From positions 1 through 64,000 of the forward strand of contig CAYRFQ010000032.1 of NCBI GenBank assembly GCA_964423615.1: a stretch of DNA of 64,000 nt, written 5' to 3'. The stretch's first letter is position 1, and the number at the start of each line of letters is the position of its first letter. The translations under genes and the position numbers were made by a program. The stretch comes from CAYRFQ01 sp964423615 (GTDB lineage: Bacteria; Planctomycetota; Planctomycetia; Gemmatales; Gemmataceae). Below are positions 8,875-18,271 of this stretch, piece after piece. The notes below the pieces were generated by a model. That model was not told the origin of the DNA, ran no database searches, and was given only the letters and a program-made list of their open reading frames with translations.

Positions 8875-9714
8875 ATGCCGAAACGATTCCTTTTGACTGC
8901 TTTAGGGCTGACACTCTTCGCCGCACTGGCCACAGGGCTGCCGGTCAGCGCTCAAACGAACAAATCTGCCAAGAAGCCACAACGATCCTCCGGCAGTGTT
9001 CTTTTGGTCGAGGAAGAATTGAAAAGTTTCGATTTGGTCTATGAGCCTTCGAAAGGATACTACAAGGACTATTTGGTGGACTTGACGAAAGGAAAAAAGT
9101 ACGTCATCACAGAAACAACAACGCGATTTTCTCCTGCGTTATTCCTGGAAGACCTCGACGGAAAATCCGTCCAACAAGGGTACAATTATGGACGTAGTGC
9201 CTATGTAATCTTCACGCCTCCGAAAACAGCCAAATATCTGGTTGTGGCTTCGAGCCGGGGGCGAGCGTATGGGAAGTTCACGTTGGCCGTTCGGGAGTAT
9301 ACTGCGCCCAAGGTTATCCTTACGAAAGAAGGAACCATCAAGCGGACAGACCCGGGCTATAATCGGCGGAGAGGCCACTACCATCACGTCCATAATGTGA
9401 AGCTGAAGGCGGGGCAGGTCTACACGATCAACATGACATCAGGATATGACAACTACCTGTTTCTTGAGGATGCCGCCAAGTCGCTGCTGAAGAGTGACGA
9501 CGACGGTGGGACAGGGGCTAACGCACGAATCGTGTTCACTCCCAGGAAGACGGCGAGCTATCGGATCATTACGACTACGTATAGTCGGGGACAGACCGGT
9601 GCGTACCAGCTGAAAGTCGTAGAGGGCAATGATTTGCAATTCAATGGTCGGATTCTGAGACCAGGTGTCCCCTTGCCGCCTGGTGTGTTGCTTCCGCCCC
9701 GAATCCAAAGGTGA
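8875..9714 (+). CDS. Secreted protein with two PPC-like domains
   Basis: A 279-residue protein, third in the paralogous series. The signal peptide is MPKRFLLTALGL onward, with likely cleavage after PVSA. Two modules lie at about 45-140 and 145-250, with ALFLED and YLFLED strands and VIFTPPKTAKYLVVAS / IVFTPRKTASYRIITT strand pairs. A Pro-rich tail (PGVPLPPGVLLPP) ends the protein. GGAAGGA lies eight bases before the ATG. Like its neighbours it lacks an enzymatic domain, so I assign only export and a probable binding or structural role. Confidence 0.7.
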   Translation: MPKRFLLTALGLTLFAALATGLPVSAQTNKSAKKPQRSSGSVLLVEEELKSFDLVYEPSKGYYKDYLVDLTKGKKYVITETTTRFSPALFLEDLDGKSVQQGYNYGRSAYVIFTPPKTAKYLVVASSRGRAYGKFTLAVREYTAPKVILTKEGTIKRTDPGYNRRRGHYHHVHNVKLKAGQVYTINMTSGYDNYLFLEDAAKSLLKSDDDGGTGANARIVFTPRKTASYRIITTTYSRGQTGAYQLKVVEGNDLQFNGRILRPGVPLPPGVLLPPRIQR

Positions 9715-9811
9715 GGGAATTGCGACTTCCCGATCTGGCAGGACCAATCTTTCGCCGAGAGCGGCTTGATGGAGACAACGTCCACGAGCTGTTCTCGTGG
9801 ATGACTTGGCA

Positions 9812-10381
9812 TCAACCGAGCGGCGTCCGACTGAGGACGCTGTAGACGGGTCCATCTCGTTTGAGTTCGCTCCCCATCACGAGAATCTCATCGACATTGA
9901 CTTCCCCTGCGGACCAGTCTGCCCACTGACTCATGAGAGTCGATAGGTTGTTCTCGTGCTTATCGCCTTTGACACGACCGATGGTCAAGTGGGGGGTGTA
10001 TTTTCGGTCTTCGCGACGATAACAGCCCATATCAAGAAGCGGTTGCTCGAGTGCATCGTGGAGTTCTCTGACTTGTTCCTTACCAGTGGTCACACCAGCC
10101 CAAAGGACTCTTGGACGGCGGATGTTGGGGAAACACCCAGTCGTTTCGACCTTGACCGAAAAGGGGGAGAACTCCTGGGCACAGTTGGAAACGGCGGTAC
10201 AAATGTTGCCCAGCGAAACCATGTCCACTTCACCCAAGAATAGCAAAGTGATGTGTAGATTATCTTCTTCGACCCATTTTGCCTGGGCACCTTGTTCTAT
10301 GAGCGAATCTCGCAACTTGATGATCCGGTTGCGGATGGTTTGGCCGGGATGAATAGCAATGAAGGTACGGATGCGAGGCAT
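9812..10381 (-). CDS. thpR: RNA 2',3'-cyclic phosphodiesterase (2H family)
   Basis: A 189-residue cytoplasmic enzyme of the LigT/ThpR branch of the 2H phosphoesterases, which opens 2',3'-cyclic phosphates on RNA ends. The two signature HxTx motifs are present as HITLLFLG near residue 43 and HLTIGRVK near residue 131, with the usual N-terminal RTFIAI strand. Length matches the family. It runs towards the secreted-protein cluster and ends about 100 bases from it, so it is a separate unit. The physiological RNA substrate is unknown in most bacteria. Confidence 0.85.
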   Translation of the reverse strand: MPRIRTFIAIHPGQTIRNRIIKLRDSLIEQGAQAKWVEEDNLHITLLFLGEVDMVSLGNICTAVSNCAQEFSPFSVKVETTGCFPNIRRPRVLWAGVTTGKEQVRELHDALEQPLLDMGCYRREDRKYTPHLTIGRVKGDKHENNLSTLMSQWADWSAGEVNVDEILVMGSELKRDGPVYSVLSRTPLG

Positions 10382-10502
10382 AGTGGTTCGTCGAAAGTTG
10401 GTGTGATACTTCTATGGTTTCTTGGGCAGTAGATTCGAAACGTGGTGAGCAAACGACACAGTAAATGTCTGTTGGTGACTGACTCCAAACAAGATCAGAT
10501 AG

Positions 10503-10670
10503 AGTGGTTCACGGTTGTGTTGGGTACGGTTGGCAGTCCCGCGAGGTCGTCAGGCCAGAGTTCCGTGGGTTTACACCCACGGCTAGGATCTATCGCTCCT
10601 TCGGAGCGTAAAAACCAAAACACGGGTCTTGGTTAGCCGATTACCCAAGCAGGACCAGGGACTTTGAATA
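10503..10670 (+). repeat. Composite REP-like repeat region (copy A)
   Basis: Three repeated modules lie here: a GGTTCACGGTTGTGTTGGG segment (10507-10525), shared with 51974-51992; a REP-like unit (10559-10608) with perfect hairpin CCGTGGGT-TTAC-ACCCACGG and second hairpin GCTCC-TTC-GGAGC; and an ACCAAAACACGGGTCTTGG-type module (10614-10660), repeated inverted near 51.9 kb. The rest of the gap, to 10856, has no gene that I can support. Confidence 0.6.
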
Positions 10671-10856
10671 CGGAAAACATGTACTCAATACCAGCGGCAA
10701 GCACTCTCAATTATTGTGGCACTCGAGTGGTGTTGAAACAAGTTGGAATTACGTGAGCGCGTGTGTCGTTGGACGGGTTGTTCTTTGTTGGAGTAAAACA
10801 ATGGGGAATTAGCAACTTGTCTTCCGTGGCTGCTTTCATGGATGGAGGCCGATCCG

Positions 10857-11471
10857 TCAAGCGGCGATGCCTTCGTCTTTGTCAGACAATTCGAGGTCAT
10901 CCACAAGGCTCTGGCGAACGTCGTCACTCAGCATGTCGCTTTGATGTTCATACCCAGGAATGGCGATTTCCAAATAGGCTGGCTGGCTGAAGTTGGCTAG
11001 ATGGGAACGGGCAGGTCGGTTGCAATCGAACTGAACCCAATAAGCGGCACCAATCCAAAGGTCCTCGGGACGACATGTCACGATCTGACACGTGAGGAAC
11101 GTTTGTCCGATTCGGAAACGGACATTTTCGCTGGTAAGCGTTCTCCAATTCTCGAGTTCTTCGACCAAACGGGATTCGTCGTCGACGTCGATCATCAGGA
11201 CGGCTTGCAGATTATTTTTGCCGGGCAGGAGAGTGTTGTACCAGTTGAGTTCTTCCTGGAGTCGAGTCTTGTCAGACAAACGAGCGATCCGGATGATTTC
11301 GTGAACCCGGAACCAAAGCGTTTGGCGATTTTCGAACAAGAGAGTGGCCTTGGGGCCGACCCGCACTCGTCGATACCGATCCAGATACCGCCCCAGCGAT
11401 TCAAAGAATTCACGCCGACGGGCAGAGTATTCTTGCAACGGCAACAGGTCATTTAACGTCAGTGGCAACAT
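10857..11471 (-). CDS. DUF3501 family protein
   Basis: A 204-residue protein recognised by its opening (LTLNDLLPLQEY) and by the VGPKATLLFENRQTLWFRVHEI region near residue 40, which matches the DUF3501 family as I know it. The family is often found near rubrerythrin or redox genes, but no such neighbour is present here. There is no signal peptide or membrane segment, so it is probably cytoplasmic. The C terminus is acidic. Biochemical function is not established. It is transcribed away from REP-like repeats and apart from the aquaporin gene upstream. Confidence 0.8.
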   Translation of the reverse strand: MLPLTLNDLLPLQEYSARRREFFESLGRYLDRYRRVRVGPKATLLFENRQTLWFRVHEIIRIARLSDKTRLQEELNWYNTLLPGKNNLQAVLMIDVDDESRLVEELENWRTLTSENVRFRIGQTFLTCQIVTCRPEDLWIGAAYWVQFDCNRPARSHLANFSQPAYLEIAIPGYEHQSDMLSDDVRQSLVDDLELSDKDEGIAA

Positions 11472-11685
11472 GGAATTTTGTCATCCTTGACTCGAGTGGA
11501 CGCTCTGAGAAAGTAGCAACGCTATTGTGCCGTTTGCCAACTGACAACGAGGCGGAACGGCACCTCACGGCCCAGGGGTTGTTTGCGGTCCGAGATGGCC
11601 TGCTACTTTCTTTGCGTCGACATCAACAGGCTCTCCCAACAATAGACGACCGAGCGACCCAACGAATCGAATTGTCTCGGGTACG

Positions 11686-12657
11686 TTATTTCTTTTTAGG
11701 ACTCTTTTTCCGAGATTGACCCTCGTCAACCTCTGGAGTCAACCACCAGAAGTAGACGAACCCGGCCATCAATGCTCCAACGACTGGGCCACCGAGGTAG
11801 ACAAACATGTCGGAAAACCGACCTCGTTGGGCAGCATCTGCGGGACCTTCGAACAACACCGTCCCGAACCAACGAGCCGGATTCGTGGCCGCTCCTGTGG
11901 AGGGGAAGGCAAGTAGCACACAAACGGTCAGCGCGAGTCCGGCCATCAGCGCCGCGATGCGAGCATCAACAGTTCGAAGGAGTTCGTCTTTCGATTCAGG
12001 CTTGGGTTTTTCCTCCGTGCTTTCGGGCCAATCGGCTTTGCGCAGGAATGCCCCGAAGATGGCGAAGACGAGGAAAAACGTCAAGACGAGTTCGATGCTT
12101 GCCCCACCGAAGAGACTTGCCCAGTTGATTTCGGGATAGGCATTGGGGTTCAAGTGTGGCGTTCCATACCTCGCTGCGGTGAGGATTTCCTCGGAGAACG
12201 AGGCACGAATGCACAGGCCCGCGAGGAAGGCTCCGACGAACTGGGCACCGAGCAGGACCAACGCCCGGCGTGAGCCCAATCGTTGGTAGACCCACAACAT
12301 GATCGTGATTGCGGGATTGAGGTATCCTCCAGAGAGGTGCATGGTCACAGCGAGCATGACGGCGTACGTCAAACCTTGGGCCAGAGCGATGCCGAGCAGG
12401 CCAGGTTGATTTCCGTATAGCACCATCGTCCCAGGTGCCGGGCGTGAGGATACTTTTCCCTCTTGTTTTTGCTGTGGGTCGTTTGCCTCGTCTTTGGACG
12501 CCGCTTTCGATTTGGCTTTTTGAAGACTTGCAGGGACTACGCGGTCGGCCACGGAGAATGTCTGAAAGTTGACACAGACGATGCCCGCGCTGAAGTACAC
12601 GACGACGAACATCGCCAACAACTCCACCCCGAACGCTTTTGACAAAGTGGTCTTCAT
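11686..12657 (-). CDS. MIP family aquaporin or glycerol facilitator
   Basis: A 323-residue inner-membrane channel for water or small neutral solutes. Both half-helix signatures are present: SGGYLNPAITI and ATNPARWFG. About six transmembrane helices can be placed. Two insertions make it longer than the usual 230-280 residues: a Lys/Gln/Glu-rich loop of about 45 residues after helix 1 (near residues 38-80) and a charged segment (STEEKPKPESKDE) near residue 210. The C-terminal tail is basic (KKSPKKK). I cannot separate AqpZ-like from GlpF-like selectivity with confidence, and no glycerol genes adjoin. Confidence 0.88.
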   Translation of the reverse strand: MKTTLSKAFGVELLAMFVVVYFSAGIVCVNFQTFSVADRVVPASLQKAKSKAASKDEANDPQQKQEGKVSSRPAPGTMVLYGNQPGLLGIALAQGLTYAVMLAVTMHLSGGYLNPAITIMLWVYQRLGSRRALVLLGAQFVGAFLAGLCIRASFSEEILTAARYGTPHLNPNAYPEINWASLFGGASIELVLTFFLVFAIFGAFLRKADWPESTEEKPKPESKDELLRTVDARIAALMAGLALTVCVLLAFPSTGAATNPARWFGTVLFEGPADAAQRGRFSDMFVYLGGPVVGALMAGFVYFWWLTPEVDEGQSRKKSPKKK

Positions 12658-12824
12658 CGTGAGTTCCTGCTGGTTGTGCCTTGCTACGAAACGAGTCTTG
12701 AGCCAAGGAGGATCAACGATCGTTTCCTTGGCTTACCTGACCATTCTGGACAGGCTACGGTGAGGTTGGCCTTCAACCAAATGAAAAAAATGGATGGATT
12801 CGACGTCGTGGACCGAAAGACAAT

Positions 12825-13000
12825 AGCTCCGTGGGTTTCCATTCATGGCCAGGATCTCTCGCCCCTTGGGTAGTTGGATGAATACGAGTCGTGATTGCGT
12901 TGGTTCTTTGAGTTCCGTGGGTTCCCACCCACGGCCAGGACGTATCGCTCCTCCGGGGCTGTGAATCGAAAACAGGACACTTGTTTAGCCGACTGTCCGT
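12825..13000 (+). repeat. REP-like repeat region (copies B and C)
   Basis: A degenerate unit (12825-12872) and a good unit (12910-12959, hairpin CCGTGGGT-TCCC-ACCCACGG, then GCTCC-TCC-GGGGC) match the repeat at 10559-10608. Between and after them lie copies of the GAGTCGTG/TTTGG module, one in each orientation. The surrounding 12658-13080 gap has no convincing gene. Confidence 0.6.
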
Positions 13001-13080
13001 GTGTGTGCGTGCTAGTTTGGTACATTGGCCGCGCAGACATCAATGGGGAAATAATTGTGTTTCGGATTTTGGAGCGTGGA

Positions 13081-13833
13081 TTACGAATTGATGGCAAACG
13101 AGGCCACTCGGCGAATCTCAAACGAGTTGTTCGGTTCTAGATTCCGAGACGCTGCGACGGACACAACATGGTCAGAACTAAGCGACTCTTCCACGTAGAA
13201 CATCCACCGGGACGATTCTTCGGCGAGCGGCTCTTCGACACATAATTCCGGGGAAAGTCCTGGTTGGAATCGGAACCAGAAGTCGTCGAGTCCACGTGAC
13301 AGTCCGGCACCGAGTGCTTTGATGTAGCTTTCCTTGAGTGTCCAAATCTTCAAGAACTCGCGGTTTACCTGCGACGCGGGCAACTGTTTGAGATAGTTCT
13401 GCTCGAAGGGAGCGAAATACCGTTCGGCCAATTTTGGATTGATGCGCCGCGTCAGGCACTCTGCGTCGATGCCTACTTCTTGACGAGCTACGGCACAGGC
13501 TACAAGGCCACGCGTGTGTGTCAGATTGAAATACAACGACTCGGTGGCTTGCGGTCCTGCGATCTTCGGCTTGCCTCGATCTCCAGTGGCGAACTCCCAG
13601 CGCTCCGGTGCCACAGCAACGACCTGCGAAAGTGACCATCGCAACAAGCCATGAGCCACGAGATACTGGTCACGGTCGTCCTCAAATCGAAATCGTTGCC
13701 ATCGTTTGACCTCGTCTTCGGACAAGACGGCAGCACATTGTTCGTACAATGAACTCGGAAGCTCATCGAGCACGCACACATAGACGCGAACGACATTCTC
13801 AGGTAGTTCGACAAGACCTTGAACGTCAGTCAT
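13081..13833 (-). CDS. 4'-phosphopantetheinyl transferase (Sfp type)
   Basis: A 250-residue enzyme that moves the phosphopantetheine arm of CoA onto a serine of carrier proteins used in fatty-acid, polyketide or peptide synthesis. The Sfp-type signature is visible as VGIDAE near residue 118 and FLKIWTLKESYIKALG near residue 160, which hold the acidic and Lys metal/CoA residues. Length fits the two-domain Sfp group. Its start codon overlaps the stop of the DUF1499 gene by four bases (ATGA), so the two are translationally coupled. No polyketide or peptide synthetase gene lies in the window. Confidence 0.87.
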   Translation of the reverse strand: MTDVQGLVELPENVVRVYVCVLDELPSSLYEQCAAVLSEDEVKRWQRFRFEDDRDQYLVAHGLLRWSLSQVVAVAPERWEFATGDRGKPKIAGPQATESLYFNLTHTRGLVACAVARQEVGIDAECLTRRINPKLAERYFAPFEQNYLKQLPASQVNREFLKIWTLKESYIKALGAGLSRGLDDFWFRFQPGLSPELCVEEPLAEESSRWMFYVEESLSSDHVVSVAASRNLEPNNSFEIRRVASFAINS

Positions 13834-14297
13834 TTCTCGATCGATTCCTCGTAGGCTTTGCGAAGTTGCTCCATCCTTGCGCGGTTCACCCCCAAATCGG
13901 AATAGCCGACACGCGAGGCCGATCGAAAGTGAATCTTGTTGGCATCCGTGTCCACGAAGAACTCGACATCATCCACAAACCGGAAGATCAAGCTAGTGGA
14001 TTCGGCGTGAATGTAGTTCTCCTTCTCAGTAATGATCTCAGTTCTGGGTAGTGTAGCCAGAGCCTTTTTGAGTCGGGCGATGGCTTCTTCGTTTGTTCCC
14101 TCCAATGGAATCGCATCCATGTGATGCTCTTTATCATCTTCCGAGGAAGTGCACACACAGTTGGGGGAATTTGGACAGGGTCGGAGTTTGCCTTCGGCGA
14201 CCCCAAGATCGTCGGGCCGCGAGGCGAGAACGCTTTGGATGGCCAGAAAACCAAAAGGTAGAAGACAAACAACGACAATGATGATCACGATATACAT
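13830..14297 (-). CDS. DUF1499 family membrane-anchored protein
   Basis: A 155-residue protein with one N-terminal transmembrane helix (IIIVVVCLLPFGFLAI) and a DUF1499 domain beginning LRPCPNSPNCVC, the family's characteristic Cys-containing opening. A second conserved stretch lies near SLIFRFVDDVEFF. The ATG at 14297 opens on the helix; the upstream open frame is antisense to the next operon and is not part of the gene. It overlaps the phosphopantetheinyl transferase start by four bases, so both are likely made from one mRNA. Function of the family is unknown. Confidence 0.82.
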   Translation of the reverse strand: MYIVIIIVVVCLLPFGFLAIQSVLASRPDDLGVAEGKLRPCPNSPNCVCTSSEDDKEHHMDAIPLEGTNEEAIARLKKALATLPRTEIITEKENYIHAESTSLIFRFVDDVEFFVDTDANKIHFRSASRVGYSDLGVNRARMEQLRKAYEESIEK

Positions 14298-14580
14298 GGT
14301 GCGTTTTCGGGTTGGTTTCAATGGTTCGACCTCAGTTGACGCAACGTTGTTGACAACGAATAGGGAAAATGGTAATGGGCCCGTCATCCCGCTTGATTCT
14401 GTATTGATAGCGGCTTTGCAGTTGCGAGCCAATGCTTCTGTGATCGCATCAACCAGTCTGCCAGTGCCTGGATTTCGGACTCTGGCTCGTCTTGTCGATG
14501 GGTTAACGTGTGTATAGGTTTTCTTTAGACCCGAACGGGCTTTCGTCTCCCATACCCACCCTTTGATCAGGAGAAGCAAT

Positions 14581-15888
14581 ATGGACACGGCTGTAAAGGA
14601 AGCTCTCAAGAATGCCTTGTTTGAGGGAGGGGAGAATCTTGGAAAGAAAACGTTCCTTCCGGGCGGCAAAGCCGCCAAAGTTGTGTTGGACCAGCTGACC
14701 GAGTCGGGGTTCATCGAGGAACCCAAGAAGAACAAATTTTCCATCACTGGTGACGGCAGGAAGGCCTGGCAAGAAGTGGCTTCCGAGGACGAGAAGCTGG
14801 AGTTGCACAAGAAGGAAGAACAGGCCAAGCGAGAGGCGATGGTGCTGTGTCTGGAAGTCGTCGAAAAGAAAGCCAAGGAAGGAAAAAAACTCGCGAAGGG
14901 GGATTTGACGAAGCACCAGGCTGCGATCGACGCTGGCTTAGAACAAAACCTCATCGAAAAGGTCTCTGCGGACAAATATCGTCTTCTGGCCGCGGGAAAA
15001 GAGTTTCTCATATCGAACCTTCCGTTCGAGCAGCAAGTCGACCAGCTCCGCGGTCTGTTCTCCGAATTGCAAAGCCGTTGGAATGCCGCCTACACGAATT
15101 TGCAAAAGGAACTCGGCGATCTTGGGACCAGCGAAAACGGTGTGGCGACGGAAGCGGCGACGAGTTTGAATGGCAAGTTCGAAGCAGCCAGTCAGACTTA
15201 CGAAACGGTCTTGAACGAACTTGGCGAGGGCAGCGTCTGGGTGAGTACCGCCAGACAATTCCGAACGGAAGTCCTTACCGAAGCCGAAGCGAAACAGGCC
15301 CAGTTTGAAGAGAGTTCCAAAGCAAGACTCGCTCAGGCCGAAGAACTTTCTAAACGAAGTGCGCGAGAAGTGGAAGCCCACAACAATCAAGTGGCCCAGT
15401 TGAAAAATCTCGTGGACAAGTTGGTGGTGTCGTTGGAAGAAAAGGCCAACGAAGATCGGGCAACAACCGAGCCAATGGCTGCCGACCCAACGCCGGAATC
15501 GGCGGAGACCAAGGCGCTTCCGGAGACGAACTCCGAGCCAATGGCTCGGACCGAAGAGATGAATTCCGAGATTCCAGGAGAAACAGGCATCGCCCCGGCT
15601 TCTCCCACGGAAGAACAAGTTTGGGAGACGATGAGACAAAGCCACGATGAGATTCGACGGCAGAACAGTCATCTTGGTAGCTTCGTCAATATTCCAGCGT
15701 TGACGGATCGGGTCACTGCATCTGTTGGAGCCATTCCTCGACCGCAATTCCACGAATACCTCCGGAAGTGGCAAAGTGAAGATAAAGTCATTCTTCAAGT
15801 TTGCAGCAATCCCGAAAACGAGCCTCGAGCCAATGAGGGAATTCCGACCGACAACGGCCTCTTGTTTTACGTCGAAATCCCCAGTTGA
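14581..15888 (+). CDS. Coiled-coil protein with winged-helix-like ends (unassigned)
   Basis: A 435-residue protein that I do not recognise. Residues 20-70 read like a winged helix (AAKVVLDQLTESGFIEE, then FSITGDGRKAW), with a weaker second copy to about 145. Residues 155-305 are heptad-rich and charged, typical of a coiled coil. A Pro/Glu/Thr-rich linker follows to about 345, then a C-terminal domain starting VWETMRQSHDEI that also looks like a small winged helix. AGGAG precedes the ATG. Only 14 bases separate it from the ATPase gene, so the two proteins are probably partners. No signal peptide or membrane segment is seen. Confidence 0.65.
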   Translation: MDTAVKEALKNALFEGGENLGKKTFLPGGKAAKVVLDQLTESGFIEEPKKNKFSITGDGRKAWQEVASEDEKLELHKKEEQAKREAMVLCLEVVEKKAKEGKKLAKGDLTKHQAAIDAGLEQNLIEKVSADKYRLLAAGKEFLISNLPFEQQVDQLRGLFSELQSRWNAAYTNLQKELGDLGTSENGVATEAATSLNGKFEAASQTYETVLNELGEGSVWVSTARQFRTEVLTEAEAKQAQFEESSKARLAQAEELSKRSAREVEAHNNQVAQLKNLVDKLVVSLEEKANEDRATTEPMAADPTPESAETKALPETNSEPMARTEEMNSEIPGETGIAPASPTEEQVWETMRQSHDEIRRQNSHLGSFVNIPALTDRVTASVGAIPRPQFHEYLRKWQSEDKVILQVCSNPENEPRANEGIPTDNGLLFYVEIPS

Positions 15889-15902
15889 AATAGGAGGTGG
15901 GA

Positions 15903-18263
15903 ATGATGGACGAACAAGACCTCATTTGGCAGTTACGGAATCTCACAGACGTACAACCATTTGCTCACCAAGTCGTTCAATCTCCTTGGCATTCGGTGAT
16001 AGATGTTCCGTCGTTGCACAACACAGTGAAGGCAGAAATTCAAGACCTCTTGTCGCGATGTGCCAAACAAGTGGCCATTCGGTGTCTCACCTATTACGGT
16101 CCTCCTGGTCTGGGAAAGACTCATCTGCTCAACTGGACTCGGCAACACATTCAAGAAAATGACAAAGGCATTTTCATCTACATCACGCCCTACACCGGCG
16201 GTGGCATTTCTTTCGAGCACCATCTTCTTCAAGGGACTTTGGAAGCGTTGGGGCCGCAACAGTCCCAACGCCAAGCTCGTGCATTTACAGACAATGTTCG
16301 CCATTTTCTTGTCTCGGGTTATGACGAGTACGTGAAAAGAGGAAAGAAACTCAATGCGTTACGCGCTGGAAACTTCTGGTCTCGCTTGCTGAATTACTGG
16401 ACTCTGAAGATCGGAAAACGCGACCCAGCCCAGCAAGAGAAAGCCCTCCGCCAAGCGTTTCAACTTCCTGACTTTCTTCGTTTTGGTTATGCGAAATTTG
16501 CAGCCGAACATCCTTCCCGAGTCGAAGGAATCCAGACGGATTATGACGCGTTCGTTGCCGCGGCAATGTTGTGTTGCGGTGATCTCGATCAACGATGGAC
16601 GGCTCTTGAATGGTTCGCTAATCGACCTTTGGCGGAGGATACTCTCCGACAGCACCATCTCCAACAGCGTTGCCAAGGATTGGACAAAGTTCGCAACACG
16701 TTGTTCACACTTCAGAAATTGGTTGGTCAACCTTTCTGCTTCACGTTCGATCAAATGGAAGATACGCTCAATTCGTTTCGCCGGCTCGGGTCGCCAACTC
16801 ATCACATCAATCAGATGTCGTCTATCCTTCGGCAATTGATGGTGATACCTGGTTTCGCCCTGATCTTCGCGTTCATCCAGGACGTTTGGGCAAGATTTGG
16901 ACAGGTGGCTGAGAGGATGCTGGTACAACGAATGACGGAAGGTACTGGAGCTCTCGGTTTATCGCCACTCAAGGACGAGTCGGCTTACGAACTCATCGAA
17001 TGTCGGATGCGAGAGATCGTGTGGAAGCCCCTCGGGTTACAGCCTCCTATGGGAAACCCGTATTTTCCTTTTTCGCGACAGGTCATCCGTCAACTCCGGA
17101 AAGATACCAACGGTGTCTTGCGGGATTTTCTTATCACAGCACATCAGAAGTTCAAAGAACTGATAAGTAAGGAACCATCGAAACCAGAGCCAGCGGAATC
17201 TCTGTTCACGATCACGGGATTCGAACCAACTCGAGTCCCTGTGGATGAACCGTTCCAGTTACAGATTCGAGGAGAAGCCCTTCCTGATCAGGTCGTTGTT
17301 TCTCTTGGGAAAAGGGAACTTCCGTCTGAACAGTGGTCACGGCAGAACGGGATCATCGTTGTCCAAACGAAGTTGAACAAGGTCGGGACATTTCCAATTG
17401 AGGTCCGAGATGCGCAGGACGCCAGCAACCAAGCGACGGTTGCGTTGGAAGTCTTTGAAGTCCCCATGCCAGAACTGAGGATCACTGCTCCTCGGCCACC
17501 AGAGATAGTGTTGGAAGAGCTGACGACGATCGAACTCCAAGGAAAGAACATTCCGGAGGAGATACAACTGTTCGTAGGAGATCAACTCCTCTCGCCTCAA
17601 AGTTACGCCATCGACTCCGATCTGATTCGATTCACTGTGACGCCTACCACGGTTGGCCCAGTGACGATTCGGGTGGTCGATGCAAAAGCGGCTCATCGTT
17701 CGGCTGAAACGACTTTGCAAGTTGCCAACCGTCTCTCTCCACCATCGCCGAGTCTAATTCAAATTACGCGAGTGGAGCCGCAAGTCATTGTCGTCAACCA
17801 AAGAGTGCTCCTGCGAATCCATGGGGAACATTTACCTGGAGAAGTTGACCTGTACATCGGAGGCACGCACTTCGGCATGAACGCGTATCGACTCCATGGC
17901 GATCGTGTAGAGATGCACTACCAGCCGAGGCAGTCGGGAGAATTTCCAATTGAGATTCGCGACGCTTACAACAAAGAGAACCGGGCTACAGCCCTGCTCT
18001 TCGTAGAATCTGCAGCGGAAGAAAAACCGAAGGCTCAACGACCCTATGCTAAAAGCCTCGATCGCCAACTCCTACGCAACAAACGCGAGGAACTCGGACT
18101 CACGCAAAAAGAGGTCGCGCAAAAAATTGGTAAGTACGCATCCTACGTGAGTGAACTTGAACGCGACTACAACAAGCCGGACGATGAGGTATTCGAAGCC
18201 CTCTGTCAACTCTACGGCGAGTCTGTGGACGCATTTATCAAACAAAACTCACCGGTAACCTAA
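15903..18263 (+). CDS. AAA-type ATPase with three Ig-like (TIG) modules and C-terminal HTH
   Basis: A 786-residue protein with an unusual domain order. A P-loop ATPase module carries Walker A GPPGLGKT near residue 66 and a Walker B-like FTFDQMED near residue 282, reminiscent of ORC/STAND-like ATPases. Three beta-sandwich repeats follow (about 435-520, 525-608, 618-703), each with a G-x-x-x-P turn and a G-x-F/V-P/T-I-x-V/I-R-D strand, matching IPT/TIG folds. An XRE-type helix-turn-helix closes it (about 723-778; LGLTQKEVAQKIG and SYVSELERD). AGGAGG lies upstream; ATG 15903 and 15906 are both possible. It sits between the coiled-coil and zinc-ribbon genes. Function unknown; possibly a DNA-binding sensor or conflict-system ATPase. 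Confidence 0.72.
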   Translation: MMDEQDLIWQLRNLTDVQPFAHQVVQSPWHSVIDVPSLHNTVKAEIQDLLSRCAKQVAIRCLTYYGPPGLGKTHLLNWTRQHIQENDKGIFIYITPYTGGGISFEHHLLQGTLEALGPQQSQRQARAFTDNVRHFLVSGYDEYVKRGKKLNALRAGNFWSRLLNYWTLKIGKRDPAQQEKALRQAFQLPDFLRFGYAKFAAEHPSRVEGIQTDYDAFVAAAMLCCGDLDQRWTALEWFANRPLAEDTLRQHHLQQRCQGLDKVRNTLFTLQKLVGQPFCFTFDQMEDTLNSFRRLGSPTHHINQMSSILRQLMVIPGFALIFAFIQDVWARFGQVAERMLVQRMTEGTGALGLSPLKDESAYELIECRMREIVWKPLGLQPPMGNPYFPFSRQVIRQLRKDTNGVLRDFLITAHQKFKELISKEPSKPEPAESLFTITGFEPTRVPVDEPFQLQIRGEALPDQVVVSLGKRELPSEQWSRQNGIIVVQTKLNKVGTFPIEVRDAQDASNQATVALEVFEVPMPELRITAPRPPEIVLEELTTIELQGKNIPEEIQLFVGDQLLSPQSYAIDSDLIRFTVTPTTVGPVTIRVVDAKAAHRSAETTLQVANRLSPPSPSLIQITRVEPQVIVVNQRVLLRIHGEHLPGEVDLYIGGTHFGMNAYRLHGDRVEMHYQPRQSGEFPIEIRDAYNKENRATALLFVESAAEEKPKAQRPYAKSLDRQLLRNKREELGLTQKEVAQKIGKYASYVSELERDYNKPDDEVFEALCQLYGESVDAFIKQNSPVT

Positions 18264-18271
18264 ACCAAAAT

